Below, piece after piece: positions 54,102 to 62,958 of a stretch of DNA of 64,000 bases (positions are counted from its first letter, which is position 1; the number at the start of each line of letters is the position of its first letter). The notes beneath the pieces are model-generated. The model saw only the letters and a list, made by a program, of their open reading frames with translations. It did not search any database and was not told the origin of the DNA. Both the position numbers and the translations under genes were made by a program. Source of the stretch: Ancylomarina salipaludis (GTDB lineage Bacteria; Bacteroidota; Bacteroidia; Bacteroidales; Marinifilaceae); contig NZ_SAXA01000013.1 of the NCBI RefSeq assembly GCF_004122035.1, positions 1-64,000 on the forward strand, written 5' to 3'.

Positions 54102-55694
54102 ATGATTCTTAGAAAATTTAAATCATTGCTTTTTATCGGTCTTTGCTTTGCCTCAGCAACAAGCATAGCGCAGGATAAATCCGATTGGCAAAATGGTGTA
54201 CCCGAAGGCTGCACCACCATTACTGTAGGAAAATCAGCAACATTTGACGGATCGGTTATCACATCGCATACCGACGATAGTCACCGCACACGTGGCTGGA
54301 TGTCTGTTGTTCCTGCAAAAACACATGATAAAGACAGCAAATTCGAGCTTTTCGAACGTTCGGCCTACGATAGTTTGTGCATGCCAACCTATCAGCATAA
54401 AAAAATTGGTGAAATCAATCAGGTTTCCAAAACCTATCAGTTTCTGAACACCGCCTACCCTTGTATTAACGAAAAACAATTGGCTATTGGCGAATCAACC
54501 TTCGGCGGACACGAAGAATTATTCTCAGACAAATGTTTAATCGATTGCCAAAGACTCGAACAGTTGATGCTTGAAAGATGCTCGACTGCTCGCGAAGCGA
54601 TTAAAATGGCTGATGATTTGTTAAAAAAATACGGGTGGAGAGACTATGGCGAATGTTTAACCATTGCTGACAAACAAGAAGTTTGGCATTTTGAAGTGGT
54701 CGGTCCGGGTAAAGGCAAAGTTGGTGCCGTTTGGGTGGCACAGCGTGTACCCGATGACCATATTGCTGTCAATGCCAATGCCTCAACCATCAAAGAAATC
54801 GATTTGAAGAATAGCAATTACTTTATGGCTTCTGACAACATCTATCAGGTAGCTCAGGAGAATGGCTGGTACAATCCTGAAAAGGAAACCTTCAAGTGGA
54901 ATTACGCCTATGCTCCAGAGAGTCGCCGTTCAATGGCATCGCGACGTAGAGAATGGCGTGTGCTTTCAATGGCTGCTCCTTCTTTAGATTTGGATCCAAC
55001 AGCTAAAGATTTTCCTTTCTCAGTAAAACCTGACGAAAAGGTGACTATGAATAAGCTGGTTGAAATTTTCAAAGACTATTATGAAGGTACGCCTTTCAAT
55101 TTTGTAAAAAATATCAAACAGGCCGATAAGGATGGCAAAGAAGCTATTTCTCCATTTGCCAACCCGTTTATGCCATATGGCATGAACAAACTTTTTAAAG
55201 TTAACGGTGGTTGGGGCGAACTGGGTGAACGTACAATTGCACGTTGGTACACCATGTATGCAACCATCATTCAATGCCGCAGCTGGTTACCGGACGATAT
55301 CGGTGGGATTGTGTGGTTGGCTCAGGATAATGTAGCCACTTCAATCTACATTCCTGTTTACGCCGGAACAACCGATTTGGCGCCATCTTACAAAGTTAAA
55401 GCCCGTCAATTGGGATATACCCGAACTTCAGCCTGGTGGGCATTCAACCGTCTGAGCACATTAACGGCACAACGCTGGGGCGATATGCGTCACGATGTGG
55501 ATAAAGTATTTGTTCCATTGCAAAAGCGATATTTCGAAGAGCAAGCTAAAGTTGATGAACAATATTTATCACTTAGCAAGCGTAAACGACGTACTTTCTT
55601 AACCAATAGAAGTATTGAACTTGGAAATGAAGTGGTGGCAAAGGCCTGGGAAATTGGCGATGGTCTTTGGACAAAATACGATGAGAAATTTTAA
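54102..55694 (+). CDS. C69-family dipeptidase (exported)
   Basis: 530 aa from the ATG at 54102. A longer in-frame start at 53991 would overlap the CvfB end and span a terminator, so I reject it. Sec leader (about 1-25, LLFIGLCFASATSIAQ). The Ntn-hydrolase region begins GCTTITVGKSATFDGS; this Cys is the expected nucleophile after processing, as in peptidase family C69/U34. Further conserved stretches: CQRLEQLMLERCSTAREAI, WHFEVVGPGKGK, VWLAQDN. Cleaves dipeptides in the periplasm. Confidence 0.93.
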   Translation: MILRKFKSLLFIGLCFASATSIAQDKSDWQNGVPEGCTTITVGKSATFDGSVITSHTDDSHRTRGWMSVVPAKTHDKDSKFELFERSAYDSLCMPTYQHKKIGEINQVSKTYQFLNTAYPCINEKQLAIGESTFGGHEELFSDKCLIDCQRLEQLMLERCSTAREAIKMADDLLKKYGWRDYGECLTIADKQEVWHFEVVGPGKGKVGAVWVAQRVPDDHIAVNANASTIKEIDLKNSNYFMASDNIYQVAQENGWYNPEKETFKWNYAYAPESRRSMASRRREWRVLSMAAPSLDLDPTAKDFPFSVKPDEKVTMNKLVEIFKDYYEGTPFNFVKNIKQADKDGKEAISPFANPFMPYGMNKLFKVNGGWGELGERTIARWYTMYATIIQCRSWLPDDIGGIVWLAQDNVATSIYIPVYAGTTDLAPSYKVKARQLGYTRTSAWWAFNRLSTLTAQRWGDMRHDVDKVFVPLQKRYFEEQAKVDEQYLSLSKRKRRTFLTNRSIELGNEVVAKAWEIGDGLWTKYDEKF

Positions 55695-55723
55695 TTCTCT
55701 TCCCTTACAATAGGATATAAAAT

Positions 55724-55751
55724 AAAGCAGCTTTCGGGCTGCTTTTTCTTT
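55724..55751 (+). terminator. Terminator after the C69 gene
   Basis: AAAGCAGC / GCTGCTTT stem, TTTCGG loop, then TTCTTT, 30 bases after the stop. Confidence 0.85.
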
Positions 55752-55864
55752 ATACCCACTATAACTACCATCCAGCTTGCATCTGTAAGATTTTATTTAT
55801 CAACATGTTTAGTTAAATTAGTAATCTTCAAAATCAGAAAATATTAATCAAAACCTACAAAACG

Positions 55865-56341
55865 ATGAAAAAACTTATTCTAGCTGCTATCTGTTTAATA
55901 TCCGCATGCTCTGTTTCCTTCGCTCAGGATGATGTCCAAAAGGAAAAAGAGCTCATAAAATCTGTGATACAATCTGCATATGTAGATGGTCTCTGTAATA
56001 ATGCTGATCAAGAAGCTGTCAATAAAGGCTTCCACCCTGGTTTTAATCTTATGGGTGCAGGCAAAGGAAATACAATGTGGAAATATCCAATTTACAACTG
56101 GATTGAGAACGCAAAAGAAAGTAAAGAAAAACACAAGTATGCTTTCCAGGATGAATTTACAACCATAAAGTTCTTATTTGTTGATGTTGCAGGAAACGTC
56201 TCAACTGCAAAAATAGAATTCTACGAAGGAGGTAAGAAAAAGTACATCGACTATCTATCCTTGATCAAATTTGAAGACGGATGGAAAATTGTAAGCAAAA
56301 TTTTCTATGCCATTCCCAAAGAGAAAAAGGGAGAAGCTTAA
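55865..56341 (+). CDS. Secreted NTF2-like/lumazine-binding-type protein
   Basis: 158 aa with Sec leader (KLILAAICLISACSVSFAQ). The mature part is an NTF2-like cone fold: helices with KELIKSVIQSAYVDGLCNNADQEAV, then strands FHPGFNLMG, FLFVDVAGNVSTAKIEFYEGG and YIDYLSLIKFEDGWKIVSKIF (the last two are classic family ends). This resembles the putative lumazine-binding family DUF, whose ligand is unproven. Single gene with strong terminator. Confidence 0.85.
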   Translation: MKKLILAAICLISACSVSFAQDDVQKEKELIKSVIQSAYVDGLCNNADQEAVNKGFHPGFNLMGAGKGNTMWKYPIYNWIENAKESKEKHKYAFQDEFTTIKFLFVDVAGNVSTAKIEFYEGGKKKYIDYLSLIKFEDGWKIVSKIFYAIPKEKKGEA

Positions 56342-56360
56342 ATATTAATTTCGAATAAAA

Positions 56361-56407
56361 ATGAGCAGAGTCTTACTTGTATGTGAGACTCTGCTCATTT
56401 TTTTTTA
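56361..56407 (+). terminator. Terminator after the NTF2-like gene
   Basis: ATGAGCAGAGTCT / AGACTCTGCTCAT 13-bp perfect stem with a 12-base loop and a T10 run. Confidence 0.9.
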
Positions 56408-56497
56408 CTAAAACATACTGTCAAAAATGTGAAATATTAGCAAAAATGCTCCTTGTTAATTTTATTTAGTCTTAATTTAAACTATTTTTGTAGATGG

Positions 56498-56881
56498 ATG
56501 GAGAAAATTAAACACAATATAAAAATACTAGCCTATATAGGACTTGGTGTAATGGGTCTACTAATCATTAATAGTATTCTATTTACGCACAGTCAAATTT
56601 TACTTGATGGCTCCGTTGTAACTCATGCTCACCCCTACAATAAAACAAATAATCCTCCACAGAATCACCATCACGATAAAGATGAATTGCTTATACTAGC
56701 AAATATTGCCCTACTCTTCTTTATCAGTGCTGTAATCTATCATTTCAACAAATCACTTGCCAATTCTGATAAAAATGAATTTCTACAAATAAGATATATT
56801 GCTATCTTATCCTTAAGAAAATCAGGCAGGGCACCTCCCCAAAAACTGTCCCAAATTATTCCACAGCCTTTTTATATTTAA
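56498..56881 (+). CDS. Small His-rich membrane protein next to a TonB-dependent receptor
   Basis: 127 aa from the ATG at 56498 (an upstream ATG at 56453 lies near the end of the preceding terminator region). Two TM helices (about 10-30, IKILAYIGLGVMGLLIINSIL; 70-88, ELLILANIALLFFISAVIYHF) flank a periplasmic loop with HAHPYNKTNNPP and NHHHDKDE, likely metal-binding. C-terminal 35 residues are basic. The receptor gene follows 117 bp later, so both could serve metal or metallophore traffic; this is inferred. Confidence 0.7.
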   Translation: MEKIKHNIKILAYIGLGVMGLLIINSILFTHSQILLDGSVVTHAHPYNKTNNPPQNHHHDKDELLILANIALLFFISAVIYHFNKSLANSDKNEFLQIRYIAILSLRKSGRAPPQKLSQIIPQPFYI

Positions 56882-56998
56882 AAGACAAAACCTAATTATT
56901 AGTATCCTCAAACACTACTAAGCAGGATAATTACATCCAAAATCAAAAGAAATCACTTTATTCCTCAACAATAAAACATGAGGAACGAATACTGTTAT

Positions 56999-59356
56999 AT
57001 GAAAAATATCATTATCAGCTTAGCATTTCTAATGCTGGCACAATTTAGTTTCAGTCAGAAAAAAGACAACGATGCCATTATTGTAGGACACGTTGTTTGC
57101 AATGGGAAACATATCCCATTCCTAAATATAATTGTTAAAGGAACAACCATTGGTGTTTCTACAGACGCTACAGGTCATTACAGATTAATCGATCTTCCAT
57201 TGGGTAAACTAACTATTGTAGCATCAGGTATGGGATACAAGAGTCTGGAAAAAACCACTGAAATAAAAGCCAATGAAACCATCGAACTTAATTTTGATAT
57301 TATGGAAGATGCATTGGGTATTGACGAAGTAGTTGTAACCGGAGATAAAGGTGCAAGTAAAAGAACAGAAGCACCTGTTATAGTAAGCTCCTTATCCCCC
57401 AAATTATTCTCAGTCAGTCAATCTGTTGTTTTAAGTGAAAGCTTAAACTTCAGTCCAGGTTTACGCATGGAAACCAACTGCCAAAACTGTGGTTTCAACC
57501 AAGTGCGTATGAATGGCATGGAAGGACCTTACTCTCAAATATTAATCAATAGCAGACCAATATTTAGTGGTTTGGCTGGTGTTTATGGATTGGAGTTAAT
57601 TCCGACCAATATGATTGAAAAAGTAGAAATTGTTCGTGGTGGAGGTTCGGCCCTCTACGGGAGTAATGCCATTGCGGGCACTATTAATATGATCCTAAAA
57701 GATCCGCTTAACAATGCCTTCGAAATAGGTAGCAGTTCTAGTTTAATAGGTGTAGGCGTGGATGGTGCAGATAGTCCTGCATTGGATTATAATGTCAATT
57801 TTAATGCTTCTGTCGTTTCTGATGATTACAAAACTGGTCTTTCAGTTTATGGATTCTACAGAGATAAAGAAGCCTTTGATGCCAACAATGACGGCTTTTC
57901 TGAGTTGACACAATTAGATAATACAACAGTAGGTTCCCGCTTTTTCCACCGATTTGGATTTAGAGGTAAATTAGCCGTTGATTTTTTTCATATTAACGAA
58001 GAACGTCGTGGTGGAAATAAATTCAACTATTTACCACACGAAGCAGATATTGCTGAACAATTGGAACACAAGCTAACAACCACAGCCATTTCGTACGATC
58101 AGTTTTTCAGGGATGAAGATAAACTATCAATTTACCTATCAGGGCAAAAAGTTGACCGCGCGTCCTATTATGGCGTTGAGCAATCTCTTGCCGATTATGG
58201 GCAAACCGATGACTTCACCTACAATATGGGCGTACAGTATAATGGTAAATTAAAGAATTCATCCTTTGTTTTAGGTCTTGAAAATACGAGATCTTCGTTA
58301 AAAGATAAAAAGTTGGGATATTTCGACTACGTCAACAATATTCATACTGACAACACCATAGTTGCTAATCAAACAAGTAGCACAACGGGACTATTCGGTC
58401 AATACTCCCATAAATTAAACAGCTTAAGCATTTCATTGGGAGGTCGATTCGACTATTATGAAATTAAAGATAAATCCAATGATAGTGAAGGTCAAAACAT
58501 TAACAAATCGGGTCGTGTTTTCAGTCCAAGAGTAAATATTCTGTATGATATTCTTCCTGAATTACAATTCCGTTTAAGCTACTCTCAGGGCTATAGAGCA
58601 CCACAAATTTTCGATGAAGACTTACATATTGTTTCATCTACAACCCAAAGAATCATCCATAAAAACAGCCCTGGGCTGAAAAAAGAAACCAGTCACTCCT
58701 ATATGACATCTTTGGACTATAATACAAAAATTGGTTCCACTAAAGTTGGCTTCTTAATTGAAGGCTTTCATACCAAATTGAATGATGCCTTTGTAAATGT
58801 AGCTTCAGAGCCTGATGCAAATAAAATCGTTTATTACACCAGAACAAACGCTGAAAATGGAGCCGTGGTCTATGGCATAAATACAGAATTGAATATTATT
58901 CCATCAAATACCTTCTCATTAACAGCTGGTTTTACGTCGCAAAAAAGCAGGTATAAAAAAGCTCAGGATATTTCATTTGGGAAAAAAGAATTTATGCGAA
59001 CACCTAATAATTATGGTTTCATAACTATAGATTGGGACTTTTCAGAGAAATGGTGCTTATCAACCTCAGGGAATTATACTGGTAAAATGTACCTACCCTA
59101 CTACGGTAACACAATTCCAAACCCTATAGAGGGAGAGTTAAGAGAGAGTTCATCCTTTATGGACCTTGGAACCAAAATAGAATACACAACTAAGATTAAT
59201 AAAGCAGACGTTCAGTTTTGGGCTGGTATTAAAAATATTTTCAATGCCTATCAAAATGATTTTGACATCAATATAGATCGAGACCCAAACTATGTTTATG
59301 GTCCTGGAACCCCCAGGACTGTAAGTTTTGGTATTAAACTGGGCAACTTACTGTAA
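56999..59356 (+). CDS. TonB-dependent outer-membrane receptor with CarboxypepD-like N-domain
   Basis: 785 aa from the ATG at 56999; an ATG 21 bases upstream adds a polar stub. Leader with FLMLAQFSFSQ. CarboxypepD_reg-like domain (about 25-105: GHVVCNGKHIPFLNIIVKG, GVSTDATGHYRL). The plug has the unusual Cys pair CQNCGFNQVRMNGMEG and ends VEIVRGGGSALYGSNAIAGT. A 22-strand barrel follows; the C-terminus is ...VSFGIKLGNLL. Ligand unknown. Metal, heme or metallophore are guesses based on the His-rich neighbour. Confidence 0.93.
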   Translation: MKNIIISLAFLMLAQFSFSQKKDNDAIIVGHVVCNGKHIPFLNIIVKGTTIGVSTDATGHYRLIDLPLGKLTIVASGMGYKSLEKTTEIKANETIELNFDIMEDALGIDEVVVTGDKGASKRTEAPVIVSSLSPKLFSVSQSVVLSESLNFSPGLRMETNCQNCGFNQVRMNGMEGPYSQILINSRPIFSGLAGVYGLELIPTNMIEKVEIVRGGGSALYGSNAIAGTINMILKDPLNNAFEIGSSSSLIGVGVDGADSPALDYNVNFNASVVSDDYKTGLSVYGFYRDKEAFDANNDGFSELTQLDNTTVGSRFFHRFGFRGKLAVDFFHINEERRGGNKFNYLPHEADIAEQLEHKLTTTAISYDQFFRDEDKLSIYLSGQKVDRASYYGVEQSLADYGQTDDFTYNMGVQYNGKLKNSSFVLGLENTRSSLKDKKLGYFDYVNNIHTDNTIVANQTSSTTGLFGQYSHKLNSLSISLGGRFDYYEIKDKSNDSEGQNINKSGRVFSPRVNILYDILPELQFRLSYSQGYRAPQIFDEDLHIVSSTTQRIIHKNSPGLKKETSHSYMTSLDYNTKIGSTKVGFLIEGFHTKLNDAFVNVASEPDANKIVYYTRTNAENGAVVYGINTELNIIPSNTFSLTAGFTSQKSRYKKAQDISFGKKEFMRTPNNYGFITIDWDFSEKWCLSTSGNYTGKMYLPYYGNTIPNPIEGELRESSSFMDLGTKIEYTTKINKADVQFWAGIKNIFNAYQNDFDINIDRDPNYVYGPGTPRTVSFGIKLGNLL

Positions 59357-59376
59357 ATCTACTCTCATATAAATAT

Positions 59377-59416
59377 AAAGGTCGTAACAAACTGGATTTG
59401 TTGCGGCCTTTTTCTT
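59377..59416 (+). terminator. Terminator after the TonB receptor
   Basis: AAAGGTCGTAACAAA / TTTGTTGCGGCCTTT 15-bp stem with two G-T pairs, CTGGA loop, and T-run (TTTTTCTTT). Confidence 0.9.
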
Positions 59417-59492
59417 TATCAGCCTATCATTTTTTCAACCTGTTTTTGTTCCTGATTAAAAACACCCAATCCATCCATAGCATTTACAGAAT

Positions 59493-59524
59493 AAAAGCTA
59501 TTTTTAGCTTTTCTAAAAAGCTAA
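59493..59524 (+). promoter_or_regulatory. Three-arm alternative hairpin leader before threonine aldolase
   Basis: AAAAGCTA (59493-59500) can pair with TAGCTTTT (59505-59512), or the overlapping TTAGCTTTT (59504-59512) can pair with AAAAGCTAA (59516-59524). The two hairpins exclude each other, like an attenuator. It ends 19 bases before the ltaE start. Confidence 0.4.
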
Positions 59525-59543
59525 TCATTTAAACACAATAAAC

Positions 59544-60572
59544 ATGAACAAACGAGGATTTGCCAGCGACAATTTTTCAGGTGTTTTGCCTGAGGTAATG
59601 GAAGCCATTCAAAAGGTTAATTACGGTCACTCTATGGCCTATGGAGGTGATCCTTATACCGCTGCAGCAATAGATAAATTCAAAGAGCTGTTTGGTCATG
59701 ATATCGATGTTTATTTTGTTTTTAACGGGACTGGTGCCAATGTAATTGGTTTATCAACCCTAACTCAATCGTGGAATTCAGTCATTTGTCCTTCAACGGC
59801 TCACATACAAGTTGACGAATGTGGCGCCCCCGATAAGCTTACTGGCTGCAAATTTATCCCTATTGAAGTAAAAGATGGTAAACTGACACCCGAATTGATT
59901 AAAACACAACTTCACGGTTTTGGCTTTGAACACCATTCGCAACCTAAGGTAATTTCAATCACCCAATGTACGGAGTTAGGAACGGTTTATACCCCTGAGG
60001 AAATTAAAGCCATTTGCGATTTGGCCCACAAGCACGATATGTATGTGCACATGGATGGGGCACGCCTGGCTAATGCTGTAGCGAGTTTAGATGTTGACGT
60101 GAGAGAAATCACCAACAAAGCCGGTGTTGATGTTTTAAGTTTCGGCGGAACAAAAAATGGCATGATGCTTGGCGAAGCCGTGATTTTCTTCAATCCTGAA
60201 CTTTCAAAAAATGCCAAATACGTTCGTAAACAAAGCATGCAGCTTTGCTCAAAAATGAAATACATTGCCTGTCAGTTCGAAGCTCTGTTAACAGATGACC
60301 TTTGGTTAAAAACCGCTCGTCATGCCAATAAAATGGCGAAGCTTTTAGAACGTGAAGTTCGAAAAATTGATACCATTCAAATCACTCAAAAGGTTCAATC
60401 CAATGGTATTTGGGCAATCATTCCAAAAGATAAAATTGAAAAACTTCAAAACGAATACTTCTTCTGGATTTGGGACGAACATAAAGGTGAAGTCAGATGG
60501 CTGTGTTCTTTTGACACCACCGAAGATGATATTAATGGCTTTGTTGCTTTACTCAAAAAAGAACTTTGCTAA
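59544..60572 (+). CDS. ltaE: Low-specificity L-threonine aldolase (beta-eliminating lyase family)
   Basis: 342-aa PLP enzyme of fold type I. Glycine-rich N-terminal YGGDPYTAAA, the Asp-containing HMDGARLANA (Asp171, pyridine N contact) and the Schiff-base Lys204 in SFGGTKNGMML. Converts threonine or allo-threonine to glycine and acetaldehyde. 28 bp upstream of murB, likely same operon. Cytoplasmic. Confidence 0.94.
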   Translation: MNKRGFASDNFSGVLPEVMEAIQKVNYGHSMAYGGDPYTAAAIDKFKELFGHDIDVYFVFNGTGANVIGLSTLTQSWNSVICPSTAHIQVDECGAPDKLTGCKFIPIEVKDGKLTPELIKTQLHGFGFEHHSQPKVISITQCTELGTVYTPEEIKAICDLAHKHDMYVHMDGARLANAVASLDVDVREITNKAGVDVLSFGGTKNGMMLGEAVIFFNPELSKNAKYVRKQSMQLCSKMKYIACQFEALLTDDLWLKTARHANKMAKLLEREVRKIDTIQITQKVQSNGIWAIIPKDKIEKLQNEYFFWIWDEHKGEVRWLCSFDTTEDDINGFVALLKKELC

Positions 60573-60599
60573 ACATTTAAGATTAATTAAAAACGATAC

Positions 60600-61613
60600 A
60601 TGGCTATCCTACACAAAAACTACTCTTTAAAAGCTTATAATACCTTTGGTATTGATGCCAAAGCCAATTACTTTTTTCAATTCGATACCGTTGACGAAAT
60701 TCAGTCTTTTTTAAATGACAACACACTTGAAAACGTCAATTACCTGATTCTTGGCGGAGGTAGCAACCTCCTGTTTACAGATGATTATGACGGTTTAGTT
60801 CTGCACCCGAATATCAAGGGCATCAAAATTATCGAAGAAAATGATGATTCGGTTTTAGTTAAAGCAGGTGCCAACGAAGATTGGGACGAATTTGTAGCCT
60901 GGGCAGTTGAAAACAATTATGGTGGAATCGAAAACTTATCGAATATTCCCGGGGTTGTTGGTGCAGTACCCGTTCAAAACATTGGTGCTTACGGCGTAGA
61001 AGCTTGCCATGTAGTTGAAAAATTGGATGCCATATCGATAGAAAGTAAAAAACAAGTTGAATTTCAAAACTTTCATTGTGAATTCGACTATCGCGACTCT
61101 ATATTTAAAAAGGAATACAAGAACCTTTTCATCATCACCCATGTCTATTTCCGATTAACTAAAAAGCCAGAGTTTAATTTAGAATATGGGGCTATTAAAA
61201 AGGAGCTGGAGAACTACAATGAGGTCAATCTTAAAAATATACGGGAAGTCATCATCAAAATCAGAGAATCGAAATTACCCGATCCTGAAGTGATTGGTAA
61301 CGCAGGTTCATTTTTCAAGAATCCAATTGTTGAAACTCGATTTGCAGAGAAATTGTTAGCTAAATATCCTAATTGCCCAAATTACGAAGTGGATAACAAA
61401 AACACCAAGCTTGCTGCAGGCTGGTTAATTGAACAATGCGGCTGGAAAGGCAAACAAGTTGGACAGGCAGGTGTGCACAAAGATCAGGCTCTTGTTCTGG
61501 TAAACCTGGGCAATGCTAAAGGCTACGAAGTTCTTCGACTTGCCAACGACATCAAGAAATCAGTTTTGATCAAATTTGGTGTTAAATTAGAGATGGAAGT
61601 CAACGCAATTTAA
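60600..61613 (+). CDS. murB: UDP-N-acetylenolpyruvoylglucosamine reductase
   Basis: 337 aa, FAD enzyme reducing UDP-GlcNAc-enolpyruvate in peptidoglycan synthesis. Signatures: LILGGGSNLLFTDDYDG, NIPGVVGAVPVQNIGAYGVE, RDSIFK (the FAD-binding region), GNAGSFFKNP with the catalytic Ser, and AGWLIEQCGWKG. Length and order fit type I (E. coli-like). Operon with ltaE. Confidence 0.97.
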   Translation: MAILHKNYSLKAYNTFGIDAKANYFFQFDTVDEIQSFLNDNTLENVNYLILGGGSNLLFTDDYDGLVLHPNIKGIKIIEENDDSVLVKAGANEDWDEFVAWAVENNYGGIENLSNIPGVVGAVPVQNIGAYGVEACHVVEKLDAISIESKKQVEFQNFHCEFDYRDSIFKKEYKNLFIITHVYFRLTKKPEFNLEYGAIKKELENYNEVNLKNIREVIIKIRESKLPDPEVIGNAGSFFKNPIVETRFAEKLLAKYPNCPNYEVDNKNTKLAAGWLIEQCGWKGKQVGQAGVHKDQALVLVNLGNAKGYEVLRLANDIKKSVLIKFGVKLEMEVNAI

Positions 61614-61630
61614 GTTGATTAATAAAAGAC

Positions 61631-61667
61631 AAAAAAAGAGTGATTATTACAAATCACTCTTTTTTTT
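61631..61667. terminator. Bidirectional terminator murB/mltG
   Basis: AAAAAAAGAGTGATT / AATCACTCTTTTTTT symmetric stem with a short loop; T-runs on both strands, in the gap of two convergent genes. Confidence 0.9.
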
Positions 61668-61704
61668 GCCCTTAGGCTCTTTTGACTTTTTAGACTTTCA
61701 AACC

Positions 61705-62775
61705 TTATCTGAAAATTCTCTCCTTATTCAAGGCGCGTTGGTATTTCTCAGCATTCTTATTATGCTCTCTCAGACTACGGGCAAAAACATGGTAACCATT
61801 AAACTCCGGACTGGCGCAAAAATAAATATACTTGTGTTTTTCAAAATTTAAAACAGCCTCAATGCCCGCAATAGAAGCCTGTCGAATGGGCCCTGGAGGC
61901 AAACCTGCATACTTGTATGTATTGTAAGGTGACTTAATCGCCTTATGCTTATTAAGCACACGACGCATACTAAAATCACCCCAGGCAAACTTAAGAGTCG
62001 GATCGGCATCCAATTTTATACCTCTTTTCAATCGATTCAAATACACTCCGGCAACCCGTGCTTTCTCATCATTTTTTGTGGTTTCTTCATCAACAATAGA
62101 AGCCAGTGTACTGATTTGTATTGGGTTCAAATTCAGATCCGAGGCCTTTTTCATACGATCTACATTCCAAAACTTCACATATTCCTGATACATCCGTTCT
62201 GTAAACGACTTGGCCGTCATATTCCAATAAACCTGGTACGAATTTGGTATGAAAAGCCCAATAACCGTTTCCGGCTTAAAACCATAAGGCTTAATATTAG
62301 CCTCATCCTTCAGAAAATTCAAAATACTCAACGAATCGGCTTCGATCTGTTTCCCGATTTTCCCGGCAAACTCTTCCAAAGTTCTCGTATTATTAAACGT
62401 TAAGTTAACAGGTGCTTGATGTCCTGATCGTAAAAGATTAACCAAATCATTATTACTAATTCTGTTTTCAATTCGATATCTTCCAGCTTTCACAGATTCG
62501 CCGTAATGCTTCTTTTCCATCACCCACTTCAATGATGCCAGATTAACAACACTCTTGCTCTCTTCAAAGATATGAATCACCGTTTCCATATCTGCCCCCG
62601 ATGGTATATGAATAAACAGTTCCGTTTTCTCCCCCAAATCAATATTAGATGAAAAAATATTACGGTAGTATTTTATTAAAACAGTTCCAGCAACAACGAA
62701 TAAAATAAAAATCGCATAAAGTGCATATTTTAGCTTTTTCGACTGAAGCTCCTCAAGTCTAAATAGATTGATCAT
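61705..62775 (-). CDS. mltG: Endolytic murein transglycosylase MltG
   Basis: 356 aa from the ATG at 62775. A longer start at 62907 would give a 44-residue N-terminus without a leader. N-terminal TM (about 17-39, YALYAIFILFVVAGTVL), then a LysM-like region and the YceG domain. Conserved parts: NSYQVYWNMTAKSF, LASIVDEETTKNDEKA, GIKLDADPTLKFAWG, NTYKYAGLPPGPI. The catalytic-region Glu position of E. coli (VEKET) reads VDEET, a possible Glu-to-Asp change. Terminates nascent glycan strands in the periplasm. Confidence 0.93.
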   Translation of the reverse strand: MINLFRLEELQSKKLKYALYAIFILFVVAGTVLIKYYRNIFSSNIDLGEKTELFIHIPSGADMETVIHIFEESKSVVNLASLKWVMEKKHYGESVKAGRYRIENRISNNDLVNLLRSGHQAPVNLTFNNTRTLEEFAGKIGKQIEADSLSILNFLKDEANIKPYGFKPETVIGLFIPNSYQVYWNMTAKSFTERMYQEYVKFWNVDRMKKASDLNLNPIQISTLASIVDEETTKNDEKARVAGVYLNRLKRGIKLDADPTLKFAWGDFSMRRVLNKHKAIKSPYNTYKYAGLPPGPIRQASIAGIEAVLNFEKHKYIYFCASPEFNGYHVFARSLREHNKNAEKYQRALNKERIFR

Positions 62776-62958
62776 ATTTTTTTGTTTACAGGTCCTCTCT
62801 TTACCCACAAATTTATACAAATAATTAAGTTTATCAACACCTCTGTCGATTTCTGCAAGACAGATTCCCTGTAGAAATAAAGACAAACAATAGGTCAGAG
62901 TTTTCAAATAAATTATCTTTGGTTACCGATATAAAAACGACAACAAAAAACACATAAT

